The notes below the pieces were generated by a model. The model was not told where the DNA came from. It was given only the letters and a program-made list of their open reading frames with translations, and ran no database searches. DNA of 49,140 bases, from contig JAIXZV010000420.1 of the NCBI GenBank assembly GCA_027489365.1, positions 1 through 49,140 of the forward strand, given 5' to 3'. The position numbers and the translations under genes are program-made. This DNA comes from Sphingomonadales bacterium. Lineage in GTDB: Bacteria; Pseudomonadota; Alphaproteobacteria; Sphingomonadales; Sphingomonadaceae. This document shows positions 42,092 through 49,140 of the stretch, one piece after another; the stretch's first letter is position 1; each line of letters opens with the position of its first letter.

Positions 42092-42408
42092 GGGCGCAGG
42101 GGCGGCGACGTCCGCCCCGGTGCTCGCCTAAGCGAGCAGCGCCCGTGCCGGACGGCGGGCCGCTTTAGCGGACCCGACCGACGGCGGCTTTGCCGACCGG
42201 CGCTGAACAGTTTCACAGTTACCCCCGTGTAGCGTAGCCGGGGGGGCGGGGTCGGCCTTTCCTCGAGAAGGCCGGCCCCGTTTGGTTTTTGGGCGGCGGG
42301 GTGGCCGACGGCGAAGCCGTCGGCCGGATCGGGGCGCTGCCCCGTCCGCCGGCCGTGCCGGTTCGTGCGCTGCGCGCAGCGGCGCGGGCGTGGCCGCGCC
42401 TCGAACCG
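42092..42408. other. 317-bp gap with hairpins between convergent genes
   Basis: No gene seen. Besides the terminator at 42248 it contains a perfect hairpin GGCCGACGGC-GAA-GCCGTCGGCC (42303-42325) nearer to phaB, which may end the phaB transcript, and smaller GC-rich hairpins near 42130-42215. Confidence 0.55.
42248..42290 (+). terminator. Rho-independent terminator after glycine-zipper gene
   Basis: GGGGTCGGCCTT and AAGGCCGGCCCC form a 12-bp stem (one G-T pair) around TCCTCGAG, followed by GTTTGGTTTTT. Strong stem with a T-rich tail. Confidence 0.75.
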
Positions 42409-43131
42409 TCAGTACATATGCTGTCCGCCGTTAATCGACAGCGTCGACCCGGGCACGAACCCGCCCGAATCGCAGCACAGGAATGTCACTGCGCGCGCGA
42501 GCTCGTTCGCCTGCCCGAGCCGCCCGACCGGAATCTTCGCGACGATCTTCTCCAGCACGTCGGAGGGGACTGCGGCGACCATGTCGGTGTCGATATAGCC
42601 CGGCGCGATCGCGTTGACGGTCACGTTGAACTTCGCGCCTTCCTGCGCCAGCGCCTTGGTGAAGCCGTGAATGCCCGATTTGGCGGCGGCGTAATTGACC
42701 TGGCCGTACTGCCCGGCCTGGCCGTTGATCGACCCGATATTGACGATCCGCCCCCATTTGCGCTCGCGCCTTCCTTGCAACACGCCCTTGGCCATGTTGA
42801 AGCAGCCGCCGAGATTGGTGTCGATCACCTCTTTCCACGCCTGATAGGTGAGCTTCATGATCGTGCCGTCGCGGGTGATGCCGGCATTGTTGACCAGCAC
42901 ATCGACCGGCCCGAGCTCGGCGGCGACGCGCGCGCATCCGTCCTGGCAGGCGTCAAAATCGGCGACATCCCATTTATAGGCGGCGATCCCGGTGCGTTCG
43001 GTAAATTCGCGGGCGCGGTCGTCATTGCCGGCGTAAGTCGCCGCGACGGTCATTCCGGCATCCTTCAGCCCAAGGCTGATCGCCTCGCCGATGCCGCGCG
43101 TTCCGCCGGTTACGATTGCCACGCGTGCCAT
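42409..43131 (-). CDS. phaB: Acetoacetyl-CoA reductase
   Basis: NADPH-dependent short-chain dehydrogenase of 240 aa that makes (R)-3-hydroxybutyryl-CoA, the precursor for PhaC. TGGTRGIGEAI is the cofactor motif, NNAG is present, the catalytic Ser and YxxxK are in NIGSINGQAGQYGQVNYAAAK, and the end GSTLSINGGQHMY is characteristic of PhaB over FabG. AGGAGGAGAG gives a strong ribosome-binding site. Upstream hemH is 38 bp away in the same direction. Confidence 0.93.
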   Translation of the reverse strand: MARVAIVTGGTRGIGEAISLGLKDAGMTVAATYAGNDDRAREFTERTGIAAYKWDVADFDACQDGCARVAAELGPVDVLVNNAGITRDGTIMKLTYQAWKEVIDTNLGGCFNMAKGVLQGRRERKWGRIVNIGSINGQAGQYGQVNYAAAKSGIHGFTKALAQEGAKFNVTVNAIAPGYIDTDMVAAVPSDVLEKIVAKIPVGRLGQANELARAVTFLCCDSGGFVPGSTLSINGGQHMY

Positions 43132-43169
43132 ATGTCTCTCCTCCTTGGATCTTCGTCCGCAGCGGTACG

Positions 43170-44210
43170 CTAAGCGGGGGCGACCCAGCCTTCAAGTTCC
43201 CGCGCCAGTAAAGTGCGCAACATACGAATGCCGACATCGCTGTCGTTGAGGCAGGGAATATAGGCGAAGTGCGTGCCGCCCTTTTCCTCGAAACTCTCGC
43301 GCCCGCGAATCGCCAATTCCTCGAGCGTCTCCAGGCAATCGGCCGAAAAGCCGGGCGCGAAGATGGCGATCTTGGTGATGCCCTTCTCGGGCAATTCCTC
43401 AAGCGTGGTGTCGGTCGCCGGGTCGAGCCACTTCGCGCGGCCGAAGCGTGACTGGAACGAGACGATCAACGGCTTGCCCAGCCGTTCGCCGAGCAAGCGC
43501 CCGGTCTTCTGGCAATGGCAGTGATAGGGATCGCCGAGTTCGAGCGTACGCTGCGGCATCCCGTGGAAGCTCGCGACGATCGCCTGCGGCTCGAAATCGA
43601 GCTTTGCCACCGCCGTCTCGATCGATTCGGCCAGCGCCTCGATATAGGCGGGATCGTCATAATAAGGCGGCAGCGTGCGAATCGTCGGCTGCCAGCGCAT
43701 CTTGGCGAGCGTCTCGAACACCTTGTCATTGGCGGTCGCGGTCGTCGCGCCGCAATATTGCGGGTAGAGCGGTGCGATCAGGATGCGGTCGCACCCGGCG
43801 TCCTTCAGCGCCTGCACGCGCTCGGGGATCGACGGCTTGCCATAGCGCATTGCCCAGTCGACCATCACGCCCGGCCCGAACGCGCCCTGCAAAGCGGTAT
43901 TCTGCGCCTTGGTGATCGCGGCGAGCGGCGATCCGTCGTCGCTCCACACCTGCGCATAGGCCTCGGCCGATTTGGCGGGCCGGGTGTTGAGGATGATGCC
44001 GCGCAGGATCGGCTGCCACAGGATTGCCGGGATTTCGACGACGCGGCGGTCCGACAGGAATTCGAGCAGATAGCGCTTCACCGATTTGACGTCAGGCCCA
44101 TCGGGCGTGCCGAGATTGGTCAGCAGCACGCCGACTTTCCGCGTGCGGACCGGCGGATGATCCGGTGGGAGCAGCTCGGGCGGCAGAGCAGGCGGCAGGA
44201 CAGGCGGCAT
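43170..44210 (-). CDS. hemH: Ferrochelatase
   Basis: Inserts Fe2+ into protoporphyrin IX, the last step of haem synthesis, at the inner membrane. Length 346 aa. Key features: VGVLLTNLGTPDGPDVKSVK, the metal-inserting histidine in VASFHGMPQRTLELGDPYHC, and the glutamate region in APGFSADCLETLEELAIRG. Its ATG shares one base with the stop of the molybdopterin dehydrogenase gene, so it is translationally coupled to an unrelated oxidoreductase. Confidence 0.95.
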   Translation of the reverse strand: MPPVLPPALPPELLPPDHPPVRTRKVGVLLTNLGTPDGPDVKSVKRYLLEFLSDRRVVEIPAILWQPILRGIILNTRPAKSAEAYAQVWSDDGSPLAAITKAQNTALQGAFGPGVMVDWAMRYGKPSIPERVQALKDAGCDRILIAPLYPQYCGATTATANDKVFETLAKMRWQPTIRTLPPYYDDPAYIEALAESIETAVAKLDFEPQAIVASFHGMPQRTLELGDPYHCHCQKTGRLLGERLGKPLIVSFQSRFGRAKWLDPATDTTLEELPEKGITKIAIFAPGFSADCLETLEELAIRGRESFEEKGGTHFAYIPCLNDSDVGIRMLRTLLARELEGWVAPA

Positions 44211-46459
44211 CAGACGGTTCCGGGAGCGAGCGGCAGGGTCCGCAAGCGTCCCCCCGTAGCGGCTTGCAGCGCGTTGGCAATCGCTGGCGCAACCGGCGGC
44301 ACGGCAAGTTCGCTCACGCCGCCGGGTTCGGCCTCGCTCGGGATCAGTTCGACGGTTATATCGGGCGTGTCGGCGAGCCGCGGCAGGCCGAGCGCGCCGA
44401 AGCTGCGCGCTTCAGCCAGATTGGCTTTGAACCCCGTCGCGCCGCCGATCGCCGCCGCCATGCCGAACAGCAAGCCGCCTTCGATCTGTTGTTTGACCAC
44501 GTCGGGATTGACCTGCCGCCCGCAATCGACCGCGGCGACGATCCGGTCGACACTGACCGCCTGGCCTTCCCCGACATGTGCCTCGACCAGCACGGCGATG
44601 TGGCTCCCGCGAAAACTGTGGCAAGCGAGGCCCTGGCCGCTGCCCGCGACGCCGCCCTCCCATCCGCCGAGCGAGGCGGCGGTCGACAGGCAACGCGCGA
44701 GCCGCGCATCGCCGCCGAGCATCCCGATCCGGTAGGACAGCGGCTCCGTCCCCGCCAGATGCGCGAGTTCGTCGAGAAAGCATTCGGTGAAAAAGGCGGT
44801 GTAGCTATGCGCGCCCGATCGCCAATGCCCGGTCGGCACGCCGATCTCGGCGGGGTGGTGATCGATCGCATAGGCCGGAATACGATAGACCGGCTTCGCG
44901 CCCGCGATGGCATAGCGATCGCTCGCGCCTGCCAGCGACAGCGCCGCGCTGAACCCGCGATCCTGCGCGAGCATGCGTCGCGCGAGTTGCTGGCCGGTGG
45001 CGGGCGCAGCGATCTTCGCCTGCCAGCCGAGGATCTGTCCGTTCGCGCCGAGCCGTGCGCTCATCCGTGCGCGCGCCGGGGGGCGGAAACGATCGTGCAG
45101 CAAATCCTCGGCGCGGCTCCACACCAATTGCACCGGGCGATCGAGCGTCCTGGCGAGCACCGCCGCCTGCGCCGCGCACTGTGTCTCCAGATTCGCGCCG
45201 AACGATCCGCCGATCAGCATCGGGTGCACCACCACCGCATCCTCTGAGATTCCGATCGCGGCGGCGGCAGCCGCGCGGGCGAGGCCGGGCGCTTGGGTTG
45301 GGAGCCACAGATCGAGCCGCCCGCCGCGCAGTTGCGCAGTGGCGGTCATCGTCTCGATCGCGGCGTGCGGTGCGAGGCCGACCTGATAGTCGGCTGTCAC
45401 CAGCTTGGCGTCCTTGAACGCCGCCGCCACATCGCCGGCTTGCGCGATGCGCGTGCCCGGTGCGTCGAGCGCGGCCTTCAGCGCGGCGGCGATGCTGGCA
45501 TCGTCGATCCGCCCCCCGCGCGTTTCGAAGCGCGGGGCCATTGCGTCGAGCGCTTTGTTCGCCGCCCACCATGTCGTGGCGACCGCCGCCACCCATTGAT
45601 CGTTGGTGACGACGTGCCGGACGCCGTTGATCCGGTCCGCCGCCGCGCGATCGACGCGCACCAGCTTGCTGTCGCCGACGGGGCCCTGGCGGATGCTGGC
45701 GAAGAGCATGTCGGGCAGGCGGATGTCGCCTGCGAAATTGGCGGAGCCATCGATCTTCGACGGTCCATCAAGGCGCGGGAGCGACTGGCCGTAGAGCCGG
45801 TTGGTAGCATCACCCCGCAGCGGGAGCGGATCGGGCAGTGCGGTGCCGCCGAAATCGCGCGCCGCCTCCGCCGCCAGTTCGGCAAAGCGCAGCCGGTCCT
45901 TGCCATGCGTGACGAAGCCGTCGCCGGTGGCGCAGGTCTGCCAGTCGACCTTCCAGCGGGCGGCGGCGGCCTTGCACAACAGGATGCGCGCCGCCGCGCC
46001 TGCTGCGCGGAGCGGGTCCTCGAACGTGCGGATCGAACTCGATCCGCCGGTGAACATCAGGCCGATCTGCACCGCGCGGGCATCGCGCCACGCCTTCGTC
46101 AGCGCATCGTCGCCGCCCTCGAACAGTTCCTCCGCGCCGAACGGATTGGCGTAGAGCGGGTTGAGCGGGGCGGGTTCGACCGCGACGGTGCGCCAATCCG
46201 CGCCCAACTCGTCCGCAACGATCTGCGGGAGCGTGGTGTAGACGCCCTGGCCATGTTCGGCCTGCGGCACCGCGACCGCGACATGGCCGTCATCGCCGAT
46301 CTTGATCCACGCACCGAACACCGTCTCGCCCTGATCGGCGGTGAGATTGGGCAGATATTTCCGCGGCCACAGGCTCCACGCGACAACCAGCCCGATCCCG
46401 GCCCCACCGCCGATCAGCAGCGTGCGGCGGTCGATCCGGGGAAGCGAAGGCGCGGGCAT
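44210..46459 (-). CDS. Molybdopterin-binding large subunit, isoquinoline 1-oxidoreductase-like
   Basis: Xanthine-oxidase family large subunit of 749 aa. I start at ATG 46459 (MPAPSLPRID), which puts RRTLLIGGGAGIGLVVAWSL (Tat-like or membrane anchor) at residues 11-30; the track's 29 extra residues read the gap. Molybdenum-cofactor marks include the GGSFG loop in MLIGGSFGANLETQCAAQ and the C-terminal glutamate region GGVSELAVPPVAPAIANAL. The anchored N-terminus is typical of IorB-type aldehyde/N-heterocycle dehydrogenases. The 2Fe-2S small subunit normally encoded next to it is absent from the window. Substrate unknown. Confidence 0.88.
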   Translation of the reverse strand: MPAPSLPRIDRRTLLIGGGAGIGLVVAWSLWPRKYLPNLTADQGETVFGAWIKIGDDGHVAVAVPQAEHGQGVYTTLPQIVADELGADWRTVAVEPAPLNPLYANPFGAEELFEGGDDALTKAWRDARAVQIGLMFTGGSSSIRTFEDPLRAAGAAARILLCKAAAARWKVDWQTCATGDGFVTHGKDRLRFAELAAEAARDFGGTALPDPLPLRGDATNRLYGQSLPRLDGPSKIDGSANFAGDIRLPDMLFASIRQGPVGDSKLVRVDRAAADRINGVRHVVTNDQWVAAVATTWWAANKALDAMAPRFETRGGRIDDASIAAALKAALDAPGTRIAQAGDVAAAFKDAKLVTADYQVGLAPHAAIETMTATAQLRGGRLDLWLPTQAPGLARAAAAAAIGISEDAVVVHPMLIGGSFGANLETQCAAQAAVLARTLDRPVQLVWSRAEDLLHDRFRPPARARMSARLGANGQILGWQAKIAAPATGQQLARRMLAQDRGFSAALSLAGASDRYAIAGAKPVYRIPAYAIDHHPAEIGVPTGHWRSGAHSYTAFFTECFLDELAHLAGTEPLSYRIGMLGGDARLARCLSTAASLGGWEGGVAGSGQGLACHSFRGSHIAVLVEAHVGEGQAVSVDRIVAAVDCGRQVNPDVVKQQIEGGLLFGMAAAIGGATGFKANLAEARSFGALGLPRLADTPDITVELIPSEAEPGGVSELAVPPVAPAIANALQAATGGRLRTLPLAPGTV

Positions 46460-46505
46460 CGCCTTGCTGTATCGCGGCCAGGGAGGCGGCGAAAGGGGCG
46501 TGCGC

Positions 46506-47033
46506 CTAACCGCCCAATTTGCCAAACGCGGCTTCGTACCCGGCATGGTCCCCGGCGGCGAGCAATTTGGCCTGCTCGATCCAGCGGTCGCGGGTCATGC
46601 GGCCCTGGAAGGTGCCGAGCGTTGCGTCGAGCTCGGCTGCTTGCGCGGGCGTCAGCGCGGCGATCTGATCGATGCGCGTGATGCCGCGTTCCGCGAGCGT
46701 TGCGGCGAGTTTCGGGCCGAGGCCTTTGATCTTGGTGAGCTCGGTTGCGGGCGTGGCGGCGGGGGCCTCTGCCACCGGCTCGGCTGGGACGTCGCTGACC
46801 GCGCCATCGCTTGAGACGGCGGTCGGTTCGGTCGTTGCATTATGCTCTTCGGCGACCGCGAAATCCTCGGCCATCTGCTGCTGCGCGGCGGCATTGCGGC
46901 GGCGCAAAACCGTCCCCCACCAAATTCCGGCGATGGCGAGGACCGCCAGCACCAGAATCAGAATGACGTGCGTAACGGTGATCGGGACCATCATGTCGAT
47001 CGCCTGGTTCGGATTTTGCGGGCCAGCGGCCAT
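46506..47033 (-). CDS. Membrane-anchored helix-hairpin-helix protein
   Basis: A 175-aa protein. AGGAG lies seven bases before the second ATG (47033), so I use that and not the track's 47039. One transmembrane helix (VTHVILILVLAVLAIAGIWW) is followed by an acidic Ala/Thr/Glu/Pro linker and a helix-hairpin-helix domain (LTKIKGLGPKLAATLAERG, RIDQIAALTPAQAAELDATL) like the small DUF4332/H3TH proteins found attached to ribosomal L21-type or NADH dehydrogenase subunits. DNA or RNA binding is plausible, function unknown. Confidence 0.8.
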   Translation of the reverse strand: MAAGPQNPNQAIDMMVPITVTHVILILVLAVLAIAGIWWGTVLRRRNAAAQQQMAEDFAVAEEHNATTEPTAVSSDGAVSDVPAEPVAEAPAATPATELTKIKGLGPKLAATLAERGITRIDQIAALTPAQAAELDATLGTFQGRMTRDRWIEQAKLLAAGDHAGYEAAFGKLGG

Positions 47034-47072
47034 GAACATGCTCCTGTACGTATAGCCGGATAACGCATTCGA

Positions 47073-48338
47073 TCAGTTTGCGTCGCGTGCAATCTCGCGC
47101 CAGCCGATATCGTTGCGGTAGAATCCGCCGGGAAAAGCGATCGCCGCGACCGCGCGATAGGCGTCGGCCTGTGCATCGGCGATCGTCGGCCCGGTCGCGG
47201 TGACCGCGAGCACGCGCCCGCCCGAGGCAACGATCTGCCCGTCGGCCAGCCGCGTGCCCGCCTGAAACACCGTCGCGCCCTTCGCCTCGGCGGCCGCGAT
47301 TCCGTCGATCGGTGCACCGGTCTCGGGCGTGCCGGGATAGCCCTTGGCGGCCATCACAACGGTGAGCGCCGCCTCGTTCCGCCATTTCGCCGGGCCGCGT
47401 TCGCCCAGCTTGCCCGTTGCCACCGCCAGCACCACCTCAAGCAGATCCTCATCGAGCCGCGCCATCAGCACCTGGCATTCCGGGTCGCCGAAGCGGGCAT
47501 TATATTCGATCAGCTTGGGGCCGTCGGCGGTCAGCATCAGCCCGGCGTAAAGCACGCCCGAAAACGGCGTCCCCGCTGCCGCCATCGCCGCCACGGTCGG
47601 ACGCACGATCTCGTCGAGCGCGCGCGACTCCAACTCGGGGCTCAACACGCGCGCGGGGCTGTACGCGCCCATGCCGCCGGTGTTCGGCCCGATATCGCCA
47701 TCGCCGACGCGCTTGTGGTCCTGCGCGGTGCCGAATGGCAGGATGGCGGTGCCGTCGGTCAGCACGAACAGGCTGACTTCCTCGCCTTCCAGAAATTCCT
47801 CGATCACCGCTTCGCCGCCACGCGCGCCGAACAGATCGGCGAGCGCCGCTTCGGCTTCCTCGCGCGTCGTCGCGACGGTCACGCCCTTGCCCGCGGCCAG
47901 GCCATCGGCCTTGATCACGACCGGCGTGCCGAACTTGTCGAGCGCGGCGCGTGCCTCGGCGCGGCTGGTCGCGTGGACATAGCCTGCGGTGGGGATGTTC
48001 GCGCGGTCGCACACCGCCTTGGTAAAGGCCTTCGAGCCTTCGAGCTGCGCTGCGGCCTTGTCGGGTCCGAACACCGCGATGCCGGTGGCGCGGAGGCTGT
48101 CACCCAGGCCGTCGACCAGCGGCGCTTCCGGGCCGATCACCACCAGCCCGATGTTCTGTTCAGCACAGAAAGCGGTCACCGCCGCATGATCAGCCACGTC
48201 CAGCGCGACGATCTGCGCGTGCGCCGCAATGCCCGGATTGCCGGGTGCGGCGAACAGCGTATTGAGGCGCGGCGATTGCGCGAGCTTCCACGCGAGCGCA
48301 TGTTCGCGACCACCCGAACCGATCAGCAGGACATTCAA
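47073..48338 (-). CDS. purD: Phosphoribosylamine-glycine ligase
   Basis: ATP-grasp ligase of 421 aa in the second step of purine synthesis. Signatures: [65 protein letters not shown] and [20 protein letters not shown]. The initiation codon is TTG at 48338 with GAGGG seven bases upstream. Its first base is opposite the first base of divergent xseA, so the two genes have no intergenic space and each ribosome-binding site lies inside the other gene. Confidence 0.95.
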   Translation of the reverse strand: MNVLLIGSGGREHALAWKLAQSPRLNTLFAAPGNPGIAAHAQIVALDVADHAAVTAFCAEQNIGLVVIGPEAPLVDGLGDSLRATGIAVFGPDKAAAQLEGSKAFTKAVCDRANIPTAGYVHATSRAEARAALDKFGTPVVIKADGLAAGKGVTVATTREEAEAALADLFGARGGEAVIEEFLEGEEVSLFVLTDGTAILPFGTAQDHKRVGDGDIGPNTGGMGAYSPARVLSPELESRALDEIVRPTVAAMAAAGTPFSGVLYAGLMLTADGPKLIEYNARFGDPECQVLMARLDEDLLEVVLAVATGKLGERGPAKWRNEAALTVVMAAKGYPGTPETGAPIDGIAAAEAKGATVFQAGTRLADGQIVASGGRVLAVTATGPTIADAQADAYRAVAAIAFPGGFYRNDIGWREIARDAN

Positions 48339-49140
48339 TGGCGGACCCTCAAAGCGACGTGTTGTTCGATGCAGCAGCGCGCCTGCTAGCCGACAGCGCG
48401 CCCGACGACAACGCGGGTGCGCCGGGTAATTCGGTGATGGGCGTTGGCGAGCTCGCCAACAAGCTGAAGCGTGTGGTGGAAAGCGAATTCGGCCATGTCC
48501 GCCTGCGCGGCGAGATTTCGGGCTATAAGCGCGTCACCTCGGGCCATGCCTATCTCAGCCTGAAGGACGAGAACGCGGTCATCGATGGCGTGATCTGGAA
48601 GGGCAATGTCGCGCAATTGGGCTTCACCCCGCAGGACGGCGCCGAGGTGATCGCGACCGGCAAGGTCACCACCTATCCCGGGCGCTCCAAATATCAGATC
48701 GTGATCGATCGCATGGAATTGGCGGGCGAAGGCGCGCTGATGGCCTTGCTCGAAAAGCTCAAGGCCAAGCTGGCGGGGGAGGGGTTGTTCGCAGCCTCTG
48801 CCAAGAAGCGGCTGCCGTTCCTGCCCGCGCGGATCGGCGTGGTCACTTCGCCGACGGGGGCGGTGATCCGCGACATTCTGCACCGGCTCGAGGATCGCTG
48901 CCCAACGCATGTGCTGGTCTGGCCGGTCAAGGTGCAGGGGGCTGGCTCCGCCGCCGAGGTCGCCGCCGCGGTGCGCGGGTTCGATGCGATGCCGCCGGAG
49001 ACGCGGCCCGATCTCGTCATCGTCGCGCGTGGCGGTGGGTCGATCGAGGATTTGTGGTCGTTTAACGAGGAAGTCGTGGTGCGCGCGATCGCGGCGTGCA
49101 GCATCCCGATCATCTCGGCGGTGGGGCATGAGACCGACAC
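48338..49140 (+). CDS. xseA: Exodeoxyribonuclease VII large subunit, 3'-truncated by window edge
   Basis: Absent from the ORF track because it runs off the window; I translated 267 codons without a stop. It begins [20 protein letters not shown], with the OB-fold domain [40 protein letters not shown], and the nuclease domain [60 protein letters not shown], which are signature segments of XseA. AGGA is eight bases upstream of ATG 48338. With XseB it degrades single-stranded DNA. The N-terminal extension of about 33 residues before the OB-fold is typical of sphingomonads, as I recall. Confidence 0.94.
   Translation, partial: MADPQSDVLFDAAARLLADSAPDDNAGAPGNSVMGVGELANKLKRVVESEFGHVRLRGEISGYKRVTSGHAYLSLKDENAVIDGVIWKGNVAQLGFTPQDGAEVIATGKVTTYPGRSKYQIVIDRMELAGEGALMALLEKLKAKLAGEGLFAASAKKRLPFLPARIGVVTSPTGAVIRDILHRLEDRCPTHVLVWPVKVQGAGSAAEVAAAVRGFDAMPPETRPDLVIVARGGGSIEDLWSFNEEVVVRAIAACSIPIISAVGHETD

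Noticed and set aside
1-49140. CRISPR arrays, tRNA/rRNA genes, insertion sequences, integrases
   Set aside because: Scanned by eye on both strands; no regularly spaced repeats, tRNA-like cloverleafs or transposase/integrase motifs were found.

Overview
The window looks like chromosomal DNA of a sphingomonad (Alphaproteobacteria, Sphingomonas or a close relative). The DNA is GC-rich by eye. It carries a large TonB-dependent receptor, an MFS/HlyD/NodT-type efflux trio, class I PHA synthase with an Ala/Pro-extended phasin, a MidA-type methyltransferase next to lgt, and a purD/xseA pair. Interspersed palindromic repeats of the kind common in this group are also present. The organism call is inference; no rRNA or other taxonomic marker is in the window.

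Layout. 1-7.4 kb: an acyl-CoA catabolic cluster (CoA ligase, TetR regulator, Fe-alcohol dehydrogenase, family III CoA-transferase/racemase, metallo-hydrolase, TonB receptor). Two promoters in it share an 18-nt operator-like motif. 8.0-12.2 kb: a tripartite efflux operon with 4-nt overlaps. 12.3-14.5 kb: a HerA/DUF87-like ATPase and a proline-rich membrane protein. 14.5-17.5 kb: an accessory island with a HigBA-like toxin-antitoxin module flanked by a duplicated, frameshifted copy of the neighbouring gene's 3' end, followed by a retron-type system on the minus strand. 17.5-23 kb: thioesterase, TauE, alanine-type aminotransferase, phaC, phasin, clpS. 23-30.7 kb: Crp-like regulator, murA, adenosine/adenine deaminase, a membrane protein, a qorB-like reductase with its HxlR regulator, and a GGDEF protein. 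30.9-39.6 kb: a Cys/Met PLP enzyme, pgeF, GNAT, midA, lgt, a second CoA ligase, a CorC-type protein, tadA. 39.6-49.1 kb: rpmB, an esterase-like protein, a glycine-zipper protein, phaB, hemH, a molybdopterin dehydrogenase subunit, a helix-hairpin-helix membrane protein, purD, and the 5' part of xseA.

The most interesting element is the retron-type locus. Its reverse transcriptase has the retron signatures NAxxH and VTG plus a YVDD active site. It overlaps an upstream XRE-type helix-turn-helix gene, which is preceded by a 57-aa open reading frame too short for the supplied ORF track. Upstream of that lies a near-consensus promoter (TTGACA-17-TATTTA) followed by a roughly 250-nt hairpin-rich leader that is the natural candidate for the msr-msd RNA. 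I could not place the a1/a2 repeats or the branching G with confidence.

PHA metabolism is split between phaC plus phasin (20-22.6 kb) and phaB (42.4 kb); no phaA or phaR is in the window. No tRNA, rRNA, insertion sequence or CRISPR array was seen.
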